A stretch of DNA of 64,000 nt from Takakia lepidozioides. Its lineage: Eukaryota > Streptophyta > Takakiopsida > Takakiales > Takakiaceae. The notes below the pieces were generated by a model. The model made no database searches, had not been told where the DNA came from, and worked only from the letters and a program-made list of their open reading frames with translations. Of this stretch, positions 1 through 12,669 are shown piece by piece. Position 1 is the stretch's first letter. Each line of letters starts with the position of its first letter. The position numbers and the translations under genes are program-made. Location: NCBI GenBank assembly GCA_030704615.1, contig CM060732.1, forward strand, positions 51,999,053 through 52,063,052. Direction: 5' to 3'.

Positions 1-186
1 TTGAAAACAACCAATCAAATATGCCTTCAAATTAAGATCCATGAAAAAACTGCCAGGTTTTGATTAGATCCATTGGATCTTTGAGGTTTATGCTAGTATC
101 CAGATCCATAGGATAGGGAGAGAGAAGACGCCAGCAGTGACCACCGTAATTAAGAGCCTCTTCACCTTTCGGCTATTGCCCCCTTT

Positions 187-3100
187 TTATGAGTACTTAT
201 AAACAAATGTGGTTTGCAAAGAATTGGAAAGGGGCTGCTGGGTTGATGACAAATCTAAATCATGGGTGAAGACACTGGAGAGTGCAAAAAGCAGTAGCAC
301 AAACACCACTTGTGCACTCATGATTCCAAAGTGGCTGATGCTTTGGCCAATGTCCATCCAGCTGCCTGTAGTCTTCACCTGTGGATCCACAAACCACCAT
401 GGTCAAGTCTAAGTGCTTCAATCTACAACACAGGGACAATTCAAACAAGGTTTATCACCCTCCTGCCTCCTTTCTCCTGCCCTTTTCCCTCCTGAAATGG
501 ATGGGTAATAGCATTGTTCATAAAACTGGCATATGCTTTAGGTTAATACCCTTTAAGATGAGGAGGCCGAGATGATGTACCGAAGGAACTTGCTGGAGAC
601 AACTGCCAAATCGTACGGAGGGGCATTCTCGGTATTCAGACTACTTGCATTCCATACCAAGAGGCCACCTCTGAACTTTGAAGTAACCATGAAAAACCTC
701 TTAAAATGGTCTACAATTGTTTTGTCTAATTTAGACCAGAAACAGACCAGCCTGAAATTGGTAAAATAGTGGAACACTTACTAGGAAGAAAAAGTGAATA
801 GTCATGACATCAGACAGGAGGAGGACAACGAAGTAGCAGCCTAGTCTGGGCAGCCCTTGTACCCTTGTTACTGCGCTGAAGGCACACCTGTGTAACACCC
901 CTCTCAAAATGGCAGACTTCAACTCCCGGTTTATACTATTCAGAGACACAACTTTACTACATCCACAGAGGCCTGGCCAAGATCCCATGCAACACAGTAG
1001 AACAACAAGAAGCCACTCCAAAAATTGTCAAGTGCAATCCCTCAGTGCCACAACATGATGGAAAAAGTGGTCCATGCTATGTCTTTCAACTGGACATCTG
1101 GTAAAAGATACTTACGTGACAAGGATGAAAGGTACAAACAATTTGCAGAGCAGAAGGGCCCCCATTACATATGGCTGTACCCACCACCCATGGACCACAC
1201 AACCTTGTTTGAGATCTCATCAAACATTAAAAATAGAGGCAATCTGTCAGGACCATTGCAAGCTAACACCAATGACTTAAACGTGTACTCAATCAAACAA
1301 AATCTTTGTGACATTGAGTAGACACTTTCTGAGCTCATGTGACAGATCAAAGAAGGAGCAATCACCTACACTATCACGAAGACCTAGGCAACATAAACAA
1401 TCAAGGGTTGGTAAGACCCCAATGCACAAGATGAGAACTGCTACTTACATTGAAAATAGTAATGAATCGATAAACAGAAGATATCTCAAAACTAGCAACA
1501 CTGGCCATATTCCCCGTTCCAAAGAATGCCACGTTGATAAGCACAAGCTGCCAAGGAATGAAAACAACATGACCCACCATTATTCTCTAATAAAAACTGC
1601 TGGCCCAATCCTCGACTAGAAAGGTAAACCAGTAAACACAAGTGGACATCATACCTTGTCAACCACACATAGGTCAACTTCTCAATCAAACAATCAGTGA
1701 TCTGTTTTATGATACATGTCCTTTCCACTAGTGTACCTTTCTGTGCGGTTATCCTGGGTGCTAGAGGAGCGGGGGAGAGAGAGAGAGAGAGAGAAGTAAC
1801 CCCTTTAAAAAATATCAAGCAACACTGACGACAAAGCGTCTCATGTAGGTAGGCTATGAGGGACTTGGGCTCAAGGCTGAAAGTTTCTACCAAAGATCCT
1901 TAGACGACAGCATCTTCCTCATATCTTGTAGTATCCAGGACAGGAGAAAAATATAAAGGTCCCCAACCTCTACTTCTTGGTGGTATAGGTAGGAGAAATT
2001 AAATGGTGCTTTATAATGTCCACGGGAAGCTCAAAGAGCTTATGGGACAAGAGGAAGAAAGTAACAAGAAAGAGAGAGGCGCCACAAACAGCCCTAAAGC
2101 ACTAAAGCTCAAGGGAGAGAAAGAAGAGAGAACGAAACTTTATAATTTACACATAGGGCCACAAAGACTAAGGAATAAAGAAAGAGAGAGAGAGAAATGA
2201 AATGAAAGAGAGAGAAAGAGGGATAGAACTTACGAAGCACAGAGCGACACGCAAATCTGAAAGCTCCAGAGCGCGATAGGGAAGCTTCAAGGACCCAGTG
2301 GGCTCTGGTAATGGAAGTAGTTTTAAATTATCCTGAAATGTTGATGCACTAGATTTTCCCAAGAGCTTTGTTGGCACATTGGAGTTGGAGACTACAGACT
2401 CCACTAGCACCCACGATAACAGCACTGCTGCTAGAGCGCTGTAAAACAGAGCCTCGTACCTGGACACCAGATGGTCGGATAAGATATTCGCTATGTGGAT
2501 ATTCCAGATATTTTTTCCAAAAGGTATGCCCATATAACTTCCAGATTGGCACAAAATCGTCAGATCCAATTTAGCTACTTACATGTAGCACAAATGGATA
2601 TCCACATGGCGGCCAGAGGCAGACATACCCTATGGAAAGGAGCAAAAAAAGCGGTGCAAAGCCAAGGAATATAGAAACAAGCCGCGCAAGCATTCCTCGA
2701 GGTGATTTCAATGGCAGTAGCAACGACAATCCTGATGTCACCATGCACAACAGATAGCGGCATACATCAGAAGCTTCATCAAACGAAATAGATAGTGAAC
2801 TCTACCCACCCCATTTTACCTACAATGGCATCCCACTAACCTGTGTGTAAAATTGCTAAGCTGCTTTCTAGATTTTTTACGCCAAATATGCACTAGTAAA
2901 TAAATTAATAGGGATAACACTTTCGTTGATGGTCGTGCTTGCTGTTGGCCCAAGGACCCATGGGACAAGATACGACAGCAATAAACCACTTCAAGAAAAC
3001 AAACAGATTGCCCCTGGGATGCTTAAAGGGCCCAAGAGACTGAAGAGAGAAATAACAAAAAGTTAAGAGAGACAGACCAGCCAGGGACCAATTGATAAAT

Positions 3101-6100
3101 TGATGAAGAAAGGGAAGACCCCTTTTGTGGACCCTGTAAGATGTTGTCACCCACACCATGCCTGATGCTGCTACCACCAACAACACCTGTTGCCATGTGC
3201 TCTCCTCGTCATCACAACGTCCATATTCTCATCATACATATTAACACACTGCTAATCAGTTCCAAGAACCAGGTGCTGTAGCCAAGACCTTAAATGTTCC
3301 ATGGAAAAGATTCCCCCATGAGTATGTTAGCAACATCACATTCACCCTCACCCCAATCCTAGATTGTGACTACCCACATAAGGAGCAAAACAACATGGTG
3401 CTTCCTCCTGGGTACCCACAATCTAATTTTGGGGACAAGCAAAAGGATACACTTTTGAAATTGTGCAAGCGAAAAGTGGCTACCTGGATAAAAAATAAAG
3501 GCCAGGAATTGTCAGATTTGCGAGTTGGGCCGCACACAATACCCTGTAATGCTGGCTCTGAGGAAGGCAAGCAGTCCACCCACCGTGCCCAGATTGCAAG
3601 TGTCACCACCACGAGTGCACTCCCCAACCTGCCAACTCATACTAGATACCAGGTAAGCAGTCTGTCATCTAAGTGACAACATGAAAGCGGCACTTTCAGA
3701 CATACAGACATGCACAATTTCAGAAGAAATCAACACCCCACAAAGCAGGAGAAAGTGGTAATCAGATGGTGATATCTGCGGGATAGTACTCCCTCTGTAG
3801 AAACTAGTCCTGAAAAGCTCATGAATACCAAAAGAAAGAGAGACAATGAGGATTGCATGTCGAAGGATGGCGCATTGAAGAAAACCAGCGAAAGACAAGT
3901 GGAAACAATAGGGCAGACAAGGAAGAGAGACAAATAGCTTACACAAGGGAGGTATTGTCAGGAATTTGAGGAGGCATGAGAGTGAAACCCGACAGAAACA
4001 CAGCAAGCCTCCCACACCAACGCCGGTACCATCGACAGGCCTGGGGTATTACATGATACCACCACCGCGCCCACAACTCCTGCTACCATGAATACACCAG
4101 TGTAGACCTCCCTCTTGAAGAAACTTGCGACCTGCCATCATCATGCTTTGCTTGAGAATGAAATGAAATGGTATGGTGCTTTATAACGTCCGCGGAAAGC
4201 TCATAGAGCTTATGGGACAAAATGGAAGAAAACATGAGAGAGGAAACAAAACCAGAACCCAAGAATAAGAACTAATGTTCTAGCAATTGTCTAAGGTTGA
4301 AGGCCTCGTGCAGATAGGCTGCCAAGCATTTTTGATCCTCATAGTGGAAGACTTCAGTGAGAGATTGGTGTCCACTGAATAAACAGTGGAATCTCCCACG
4401 GATCTCGTAGTATAGAGGGCAGTAGAAGAAGAAGTGTTCTTCAGTTTCAATTTCCTGGCTGCGCCCTATGCAAGCTGGACATAGGCGGCCTCCCGTTGCA
4501 GGTTTCCCATCTCTCTGCTGCCATTCTCTATCCGTAGGTTTGAGATTGGGTTCCACTGAATAACAGTGGAATCTCCCACGGATCCTCGTAGTATAGAGGG
4601 CAGTAGAGAAGAAGAAGTGTTCTTTTTAGTTTCAAATTCCTGGCTGCGCCCTATGCAAGCTGGGACATAGGCGGCCCTCCCGTTGCAGGTTTCCCATCTT
4701 GCCAGTCTCTATCCGTAGGTTGTGGGAACCCACCCTGAACCGCCCCAATGCCCTCAGGAGGGAAGGAGATAAGGATGCTGAAAGGTAATTTGACCTCAAG
4801 ATTCTATCTTCTCAGAGCACCAAGAATGTCTCTCGATAGAAGTGGAGCTTTGTCGTGAGATTGGGTAGCTTCCAAGTTTTTCTTGCATGTATTCCATAAG
4901 CTCTCTCCTAATGAGGTCGGTTGCGGTCATGTCTGGATGTGATGTCCCCCCATCTGATTCATTGTATAGGGAAGCAGTAGAGAGTCCGTTGCGCTGAAAT
5001 AAACTGTCCACTCGAGCATACCAGGAGAATGAAAGGGGGGTGGGGGAGAAAGACAGAAATAAACTTTATACCGTCCATAGGGGCCCCAATGGGACAAACA
5101 ACAGAAAAAGCCCATATCAAATTACATCAAACCTCACCTGAACACTAGGTGCCCATTCAATCCAGGTAAGCTGCCAGACACTTCCGGTACCAGAAACTGA
5201 GGATCTCTCCTCCAAAGAGTGGGAATCTCTAAAGAGAGTAGTATTTTCCCCCTACTCTTCGCATGTAGGACATGATACAAAAAACTGTACTGTCTCAACT
5301 TCCATCTTTCTAGCCTTGGGAGCCTCTATACCAGCACTCCGTGTCTCAATCTGGAAGGAGTGGGAACCTGCCCACTTGATACTTCACTTTCTGTGCTGGT
5401 TAGATTCTTTCCTTACACAACAATAGCGAGCTTTTGAATTGTGCTATGCAGAGAGTTCTGAGGTGTAGTATGCATCTTTACATATAGCAAAATCCCCCCC
5501 CCCCTGGCTCCTACCATAGTTTCAATATGGAATATAAACAGAGGTGGCCTTATTGCTCTAATGTTGTTGGAGAGCCTTCGAAATTTGCCCAAGGTAGGTA
5601 GAAAGGTAGAACAATCCTAAAATGTCCCTAGGGCCAGCAAGGGCCCATGGGAGAAAACTAACAAAGAGAGAAACCCACAGATGAAAGCTTCAGAGATGAC
5701 AATGTGCAGATTCCAAGAAGAGACGTATCGCAGAATGAACTATAAGTACTTCCTTCTACATGACTCTTGTTTAACCGTTGTCAACATGTAGCCATATCTG
5801 TGGGATTAACGCAGATGAGACTTAAGGATTGGATAATTAAAAGGAAGTTCAATAAGGACTTACAAGAAGCTCCAGCACAAGAAACGACATGGAGGAGCCC
5901 GCCACAACTTTGATCCGCCATGCAACTTTGGCTGACCGGATTGCACTCCTGATCCTTTGTAATAAACCAACATCCCTGAATATTTCAGTCCAAAAGAACA
6001 CCGCCAAGGCCAAATATACATGATAAAGCAGGGGCGCACGTTCAAAAAGTAAGAGAAGAGAGCTGGCTCCCATAAACAGTCCTCCTGCAAGGCGCACCGA

Positions 6101-9100
6101 CACCATATGACACAGTACAGTTTGCAAAACTTGGTTATGACTTTTAAAAATGTAAAAAGGATGGGGACAGAAAAGAGGTCTAGCCGATCCCATCAGATTA
6201 AATTTTAGTTAAAGTTCCATTTAAGTTTTCATAGCTTCTCTGGCATTCAGGTTGCTTTGACTGAAATTTCCACAACCAAATCCCACACATTGCACAAAAA
6301 GAGAGAGAGAGAGAGAGGTGCCCAGTAGAGTAAGGAGGAAGCCGAAGCACTTACAAGCCCCTTCTTTGCTTCAACGCTGTGTGCCCTCCGGCTCCTACTC
6401 TGTTGAAAGAGGGAAACGGAGGTATATGTCTGCAAGAGGTGGAGTACAAGATAGAGCATCCACCCCGAAGCGATGGTGATGTAGACATAAGAAAGAGCCA
6501 GTCGTAGGTCTGAAAGTAATGCAGGCTAGGGTTATCATCCATGGGAAATAAGACTGTCAATGTGATGTAAGATGGAGCTGTGGTCCATGAGAGGTGCAAA
6601 GGGCTTAAAGAATAGAGAGGTCGCCTGCTTCAGCTCTGCCTCAGCCCTGTTAAGGAAGATCCCAAAAACTGGCAATTTATGTACTTGCCCTAGGAAACCT
6701 CGAACTATTTCAATGAGAACCTCAGTTTTAGGATTTCAAAGATTGCAGAGTGAGCTCAGTAGTAGTCAATCTTCAAGTTACACTCTTCTGGGAGTGCAGC
6801 TCTTCAATGCTTGATCTCTGTAGTAGATTAACATCAGTTCAAAATTAAAATTACTAAGATCTATGCTGCAAGACTCCACAAAACAGAGACTAGCCAAAGG
6901 GTGATCATCACAGCAATCACAACAGAAGTTCACACTGCACTCCCTGACACCATCCACTCCTTCACCAAGTATCTGCGTGACGCTGGGAATGGACTCTGTC
7001 TGGGAATGAAGTAGGAACTTATACATATGCATTCTATAGCCATCTGCTGAATGAATAGAATTGGATACGAGATTTGCGCAAAACCTGTTTAAGTATTTGC
7101 TTTGAATTAGCAAACAAAGCCTGAGCTTGTTCTCCCTGCGTGGTACACAAACATGGCATGTAATCAAAAGTCACCATATGCTCGATGGAGAGTTGCACTT
7201 GATCCAGCAAGTTGCCCATGGCGTTTCTTACCATACGAATATTGCAGCTACAACGCATTTTAAACATATTTGACAGCTAAGAGAAAAATAGGTAAATATC
7301 ATACATAAAAAAAGAGATAATACCTTGTCCAGGGCAAGGTATTCAACTGGCAATGTTCCGACTGAGTTCATTGGACATGGAAGACCGAGGAGCGTTGACT
7401 GCCATCCCAACACATAACAAAGCCAAACAAGCATTATAATCAAGCGCTGTCACTTCAGAGTATATGCTGTAGGATCGCCATCATTTCAGCAGGCTCTTCG
7501 AGATTCTACAACATGTGATCATAATGCAAGCACATAAACATCACTGTCATTCAAAGGCCATGGCGTCCCACCATATCTTCCACCTCAAACCCAAAAATTC
7601 AACCTGCTGAAGAGCATAGAATCATGAAAATGATGTTACCATGAGGGGGGCAATATCACCCTGGTTGACGTCAATACGCTCCACGGCAGTTAGGCCCCAT
7701 GCGAAAGGTGTCTTCTCGTGGTGGGTATGTTGATCTACAAATAGCACACCATCATCAACATCATCCTCAGGGCTGGCAGGACCAGGTCCTCGAATACCAG
7801 CTCCCCAAGCTACAAGTGGTGTCTCTGTATTTGCTGGATCTCCATCTCCATGGCTGCCTGCATCAAGATGTTCAACGAGCAAGAGAAAATTAAATATGCC
7901 CACATTGGCGACAACTACTTGAGCACTGGCTCCTACCACTAGGCAAATGCAAACAGACCTTCCATATTACCCTACTATACATTCATTGTAAAAACGATGT
8001 CCAATGCATATTCTGAGCTACTCTTCAAGCGAGAAGAGAACACACCTTTGTTGCTCATGCCATGGTCAGCAGTGAAGATGTAAGCCGTTTCTCCATCAGG
8101 GAAGCGGTCCTCCATAAGCTTCACAGTGCTCTCCACTCCACGATCCACAAGCTTGATGTTGTTCAGATAAATAGGGGAGTAAGGGCGGTGTGCATGGCCA
8201 TTTGTATCACAACCCAGCAGATGTAGAAACACAATTGATCCATCTTCTTCTAGAAATTTGCGAGGGTTCACATGCTCTAGTGATCCATTCAGAAACTCGG
8301 TGAAACGGTCGAATGCCCATTCGTCCAAGAAAGAAGCATCTGTACAAATACACTGTTTCAGGCCATTGTTTCCAAGAGGGTAACAAACTCCACAACCAGA
8401 CCATGCTTCTACATCATTACGGACTGCCAAGTGGACCATGAGCTCGTATAGTCACCTCCCAAGTCTGAAAGATTTGCATGGAACAAATCAGTTAATGTCT
8501 GGTAGTGTCACACCATGAGCATTTGTGCCTACCCCTATCCTCCACTCTCTAAGTGGGTGATTACATTGAAGGCTAGGCAATGCCCACATCCACATTCGGA
8601 AGCAGAAGTTTAGGTGCAGAAGATTAGGTGCATGCAAAATGAGTAACTGAAGTAGGTTACACATGCCTAGATAAGGGGAATGTCAAGAGAGGGCGTGACG
8701 TACCCGTCGCAAAATCTTCAAACTCATGAGAATATGCCTTCCACTGACTGTTAGATAAGCCTCCACAAAAAATGGGAACAATGTCGGGACTCCCAAAGGC
8801 CACTGTGTGCCTGCTTCTGTTGAACACAGAGTCAAACTCCACAGGGTTTGCTTTCCACCCTAAAATTCCCAATAGTGAATTGGTTAGAACACAATTGAGT
8901 CATGGGGGGTTTAGCCCTTAACTTACTTGGGCAGAGGCTTGTGACCAATATGAGAGAGAGAGGAAAGAGCATGCTACTGAAAGGTCTCAGTTGGGGTTGA
9001 GGAAGGAGAATGAAAACTTTTGTCACTGAAACTGGAGCAAAGTAATGTTTGCTTAGAAAGACGTTTGCGTTTCGACTGCCTTAGAAATCATACCTTTAGT

Positions 9101-9946
9101 GACAGCACTTGGATCTTCATAGAAGCCTGCTATGATGGCAACATGGCCAGGTCGTGATTCGGTAGGAGGCCGTGCATGAGAAACCCCCCAGCGTCCTTTA
9201 TTATGGATAATGTTGTGTAAAAAAGGTGCTCTGGGCTTCCCATCAATGTCCATCTCAAAGAATTTGTCAGCCCGCAATCCATCAGCTGTTGCCCACCACA
9301 AACAATATTACTAGGTGTATCTAAAGAGCTTCACAGCACATGCATTCCCGGTTTGCAAGTTTGATTTACTGATTTTGTCCATTCTTTCTACTTCTTCCTT
9401 TGTCTTTGTGTACACGGATTGTGATCGTTTCCAACGTGAACCGAAAATGCAAGGTAGACTATTCATTGTGAATGTTCAAACATGGAAGTTTGGGTTAACG
9501 GTGAAATGCACACCACCTCTCTCTCATTCTACCTTGCACTCACAAGAACCTTCTAATGCCGGGGCCGAGTGTGCAAAAGAGAGAGTGGGGAAAAATGAAC
9601 AAAATCAATCAAACTGAAAACGCAAAATGGGAAATGCACATAAGAACAGGGGGGAAACGAAGACGAAAACGACAACGAATTGCTTGTACATTTCCTCTTG
9701 CACAGTGAAAGAAATTGAAACCCTGTTGAAAGCGGGGGAAAAAAATTGGTGAGGCAAAAAACCTATGAAAAGTACAAGGCGTTTGGCTGGGGGACGAATC
9801 CGGGGTGGCTCTGGGTCCATTCCATGGACGATGGGCGTCTTGAAGTAAATGTCAAAAATACTGAGCATGTACAGCGAATGCAATACAACCCCCAGCACCA
9901 CCAAACCCACCTCCCTCCATCTCCGCCGCTCCATTTCCCTTCTCAT
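187..9946 (-). CDS. PIGN: GPI ethanolamine phosphate transferase 1, multi-exon (possible lesion in one exon)
   Basis: ER multispanning enzyme that adds ethanolamine phosphate to the first mannose of the GPI anchor precursor. The N-terminus (9946) has the membrane anchor and the family motif around [15 protein letters not shown]. The phosphodiesterase-type lumenal domain follows, with [45 protein letters not shown] and [18 protein letters not shown], which carry the metal-ligand Asp/His residues. The C-terminal membrane region ends at [14 protein letters not shown]. Exons supported by splice signals and phase: 9763-9946, 9094-9285, 8704-8859, 8046-8339, 7640-7857, 7324-7398, 7069-7135, 6355-6635, about 5864-6092, 3078-3186, 2629-2731, 2234-2459, 1449-1547, 1116-1174, 782-887 and 187-378. 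At least one exon between 3.2 and 5.8 kb is only tentatively located (about 3540-3627). The exon at 6355-6635 lacks about 18 family residues and needs two compensating frameshifts, so the copy may be damaged or misassembled. Confidence 0.9.
2003..2090 (+). repeat. Dispersed repeat copy in a PIGN intron (GGTGCTTTATAA family)
   Basis: The segment starting ATGGTGCTTTATAATGTCC, followed by GGAAGCTCAAAGAGCTTATG and GGACAAGAGGAAG, recurs with small changes near 4171 and more weakly near 5055 and 30575. It is followed by GA-rich sequence (2170-2225). It has no coding capacity that I recognise and is probably the tail of a non-LTR element, given the LINE relic next to the second copy. Confidence 0.6.
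4171..4250 (+). repeat. Dispersed repeat copy beside a LINE relic
   Basis: This is the second copy of the family seen at 2003. It carries GGTGCTTTATAACGTCC and AAGCTCATAGAGCTTATGGG, and lies directly before the LINE zinc-binding relic at 4272. Confidence 0.6.
4272..4720 (-). pseudogene. LINE reverse-transcriptase C-terminal (zf-RVT) relic, tandemly duplicated
   Basis: The minus-strand ORF 4272-4556 has the zf-RVT pattern of plant L1-type retrotransposons: [21 protein letters not shown], with the Cys/His spacing, followed by hydrophobic and basic residues. The DNA of this part is repeated immediately at about 4551-4720 with small indels (both copies contain CGTAGTATAGAGGGCAGTAG and CATAGGCGGCC). 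It lies in a PIGN intron, antisense to nothing and in the same orientation as PIGN. It is a dead fragment, with no upstream reverse transcriptase visible. Confidence 0.75.
5050..5110 (+). repeat. Weak copy of the GGTGCTTTATAA dispersed repeat
   Basis: AAATAAACTTTATACCGTCC, followed by GGCCCCAATGGGACAAACAA, resembles the copies at 2003 and 4171. It follows a G-rich run (5035-5047). A further weak relative lies near 5617-5665. Confidence 0.4.
6300..6318 (+). repeat. GA dinucleotide microsatellite in a PIGN intron
   Basis: Uninterrupted AG repeats. Similar GA runs occur at 1772-1794 and 2178-2192, also within PIGN introns. Confidence 0.9.
6636..7068 (-). other. Probable U12-type (minor spliceosome) intron in PIGN
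   Basis: On the minus strand the intron begins GTATCCAAT at 7068. This matches the first six positions of the U12 donor consensus. It contains a perfect U12 branch-site consensus, TTCCTTAAC (6649-6657), 14 nt before a CAG acceptor ending at 6636. Using these boundaries joins phase 1 to phase 1 and gives [17 protein letters not shown], which agrees with the family. The nearer AG right after the branch site would break the frame. Confidence 0.7.
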
Positions 9947-10933
9947 GCCTAACCACGCTGCTGTCTCATAACGCTTAAGCTTTGCGGGCTGGCTCCTGGG
10001 TCCCCCTTTGCCTCAGAGCTTAACAGCTGGGGGAAAAAATAAACACGCACTCCTGATCATGTCAGACATCCCATAACAAGATGCTACAACAGGATTGTTG
10101 CCCCTCTCTCTAGAATCTCTCTTTCTCTGTGTGCATGAGCTTGCTTCCTCTTCTCCCCTGCTGCCGCCCAGGTCTACCTTTAATTAATTTTCTTAAATAT
10201 TTTTTCTAAAAAAGAAAAATAAATAAAAAAGAAAAACCGCGCGGTTAGGTATGGCAACCGCGCGGTGTGGGTGCAAGCAGTTGCGGTCAACCAAGGGATG
10301 CAAGAGCGTGCTCACGTGCGCGTCACTGTCGCGTGTGCGCATATGCGGCCCCACCACGCGTCGCTCATGAGACCCACCACCTTGCAACTTGCAGCAACGT
10401 GCTTCCGAGTCCGACAGAATAAGATGGACTTATCATCCACAGATGAGGATGGTTTACTATCGCGACCTTTATCGTCAGGTTCTTGATTTATGTGCGAAAG
10501 TAGGGGATAATAAGAGGTACATGTTCCATATCCCACTGGCTTTTCTTTTCTATTTTTTTGAGCAGAAATCTTGGGCGGGTACATATAGTTTAACTACCGG
10601 CCGGATGTCGATCGAAGTATCAATCGCCATATTGATACCAGGACCCGGCCATTTCCAACCGCTGTCCACTTCCCTGTACTTGATTTTAATTTTCAACGAT
10701 TGGGGTTACATGGGGTACCCCACATATATTCCAACTGCCTCCACATGTCCACTTCCCTTTACTATTTTAATTTTCAAACAATCGGGGGTACATGGGGTTA
10801 CATTGTCTTCCGACAGGATGACCCCAGGAGAGTAAATGCACAGTCCTTGTTTCTGCCCCTAATATCGATACTGCGCCAGCATTGCCTTTGCGATTACCAG
10901 TCTCGGTAGGGCATGGATCATTGACGTATTGAC

Positions 10934-11877
10934 CAGTGTTGTGCGGGTTCTGCCTTTTTAAGGAAGTGCGGGTTTTTTTTCGGAGCCAAGTCCGGGTCCG
11001 GATCCGGGTTTTTGAAATTTGGAAAATCTGGGTCCGGGTTCTTGTCCGGGTTCGGGTCAGGGTTTGTCAACACGGACTCGGGTTAGGGTCCGGGTAGTTG
11101 ATGGGAAATATTTCGGGTTCACGGGTTCACGGGTTCGGATCCGGGTCCTAATTTATTGATTAAATAAATTATAAAAATAAGATTAATCAGGGATAAAATT
11201 ATTTTTGGCTGGAAAAAACTTTAAATCTTAATAATGAATTTTATTTTAAGAGACGGTCCTTCAAAATATACCATGAATATGAATATGTATACCACAAATA
11301 AGAATTAAAATAGAAGTTTGAGTTCCATTTTATATTCTTCAATATCAATTCTTTAAACATGTTAAGAATAGTAATATGCCTCAAGGATAGATCACTATAG
11401 CATGGATGTGTGGGATCTGGCCTAATAATAATGTATGACGCCTCCTTTGGGAGGGGTAAATTATGGTCCCATAGGGCACAACTTTGTGACACCACTCCGT
11501 GCATTGAACCCACAACCGCTTTTGAGGTGGTATGTGGGCATTACCATTGGGCTACAACGTGGTGGGGCTGGCTGCTGCAGTGGCCTATTGCTGCTCGTCC
11601 CCTCCACACACATGACAAAACCTACCAGATCTAAGGTGGACCCCGCATGCCCATCTAAAATTAAGACCCGGACCCTGACCCGCTACACTAGCCCCGGGGG
11701 TAGCGGGTTTAAGGGGTTCTGGACCCAGCAGGCGGGTCCGGTTCCGGGTTCCGGGTTCATTTTAGAAATGAACCCGGGTCAGGGTCCGGTTTTTTGAGAG
11801 CACGGGTCCGGGTCCGGGTAACCCAGATCCTAACGCGCCGGGTACCCGCCTTCAAAACCCGGACCCGCACAACACTG
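10934..11877. mobile_element. Non-autonomous hAT-type DNA transposon (944 bp)
   Basis: A 15-bp perfect terminal inverted repeat, CAGTGTTGTGCGGGT, starts at 10934 and its inverse ends at 11877. The element is flanked by identical 8-bp direct repeats, GTATTGAC (10926-10933 and 11878-11885), which fit the hAT target pattern nTnnnnAn. Subterminal regions are packed with GGGTCCGGGT/GGGTTCGGGT units, in opposite orientation at the two ends, as expected for transposase-binding subterminal repeats. The middle is AT-rich and non-coding and includes a tRNA-like relic near 11480-11560. There is no transposase, so movement would need one in trans. Confidence 0.9.
11480..11560 (-). repeat. tRNA-like (SINE-type) relic inside the hAT element
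   Basis: On the minus strand, TAGCCCAATGGTAATGCCC resembles a Pol III A box region, and GGTTGTGGGTTCAATGC further on resembles a B box. No tRNA cloverleaf closes, so this is a relic. Confidence 0.45.
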
Positions 11878-11887
11878 GTATTGACCT

Positions 11888-11962
11888 ACCTCACATGGTA
11901 GCAGGGTTTGAACCCAGAATCACCTGGGTGGCTCTCAGTGCACTATCCAACCCACTGTTGGT
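11888..11962 (-). repeat. tRNA-derived SINE relic, copy A
   Basis: The minus strand carries TGGATAGTGCACTGAGAGCC and then CTGGGTTCAAACCCTGCT, an A-box-like region and a B box. It starts just outside the hAT target duplication and is related to the copies at 12130 and 36958. Confidence 0.55.
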
Positions 11963-12124
11963 CTTTATTTTATTTTTTATTATTATTTTTTATCTCGTGA
12001 AGGGGACCAAAAATAAGTTGGAAACAAATATTCCAAGTAATATAACGACGTTGGCAACTTACTATCATCTCTAACTGGTAACCTACCCTCTCATACATCC
12101 ACAATAATATTGTACAAAGAGCGG

Positions 12125-12190
12125 TTCAATGCAGCATTCCAGATTTGAACCCAGCATCACAAGGGTGTCGCTGAGTACTTTATGTGGGCC
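12125..12190 (-). repeat. tRNA-derived SINE relic, copy B
   Basis: The minus strand reads AAGTACTCAGCGACACCC and then GCTGGGTTCAAATCTGG (B box). The spacing and wording match the copy at 36958. Confidence 0.5.
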
Positions 12191-12469
12191 CCATCATGGT
12201 GCCCATGGGCCAGGTGTCAGTGTCCCACGATGTCATGCTGTCAGGATGGACAGTCCACAATAAATAAGTAATAATAACCCGAATTTCTAAAATATCTCAG
12301 TAGGAAAATCGGGATGATAAAGTGCGGTATGGATGTAGAAGTGACGACTGGATGAGCGGTAAATCATTCGCCTGAAAATGGGTTCGAGAAAAACGCAGAC
12401 AAGGCGACGGCCTCGACTGGCGAGTATATAATCCCGATCGCTGTGGGGCACTCACACACTCAGACTCAG

Positions 12470-12669
12470 ACAGGGTGGTCGCTCTCTTGTCTCTCTTTCT
12501 TCCTCGCTCTCTCTCTCTTGCGATCACACTCGATCTCTCTCGCACCCTCCCTTCCAGAGATCTCTCTCACTCTCGGTCACTCTCCCTTGGACAGAGATCG
12601 ATCTCTCTCTCTAGCGATCACTCTCCCTTTTAAGATCTCTCTCTCTCTCTCAATCGCTCGATCTCTCTC
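12470..12669 (+). promoter_or_regulatory. CT-rich leader of the proline-rich protein gene
   Basis: About 200 bases of TCTCTC-rich sequence with repeated GATCTCTCTC units run right up to the ATG at 12670. Pyrimidine-rich leaders of this kind are common in plant 5' UTRs and core promoters. No clear TATA box was identified; TATATAATCC at 12425 is a candidate. Confidence 0.5.

Noticed and set aside
10960-11110. Telomere-like GGGTTAGGGT/GGGTTCGGGT repeats
   Set aside because: They lie inside the hAT termini, vary in unit and are mirrored at the other end. They are subterminal transposon repeats and not interstitial telomere sequence.
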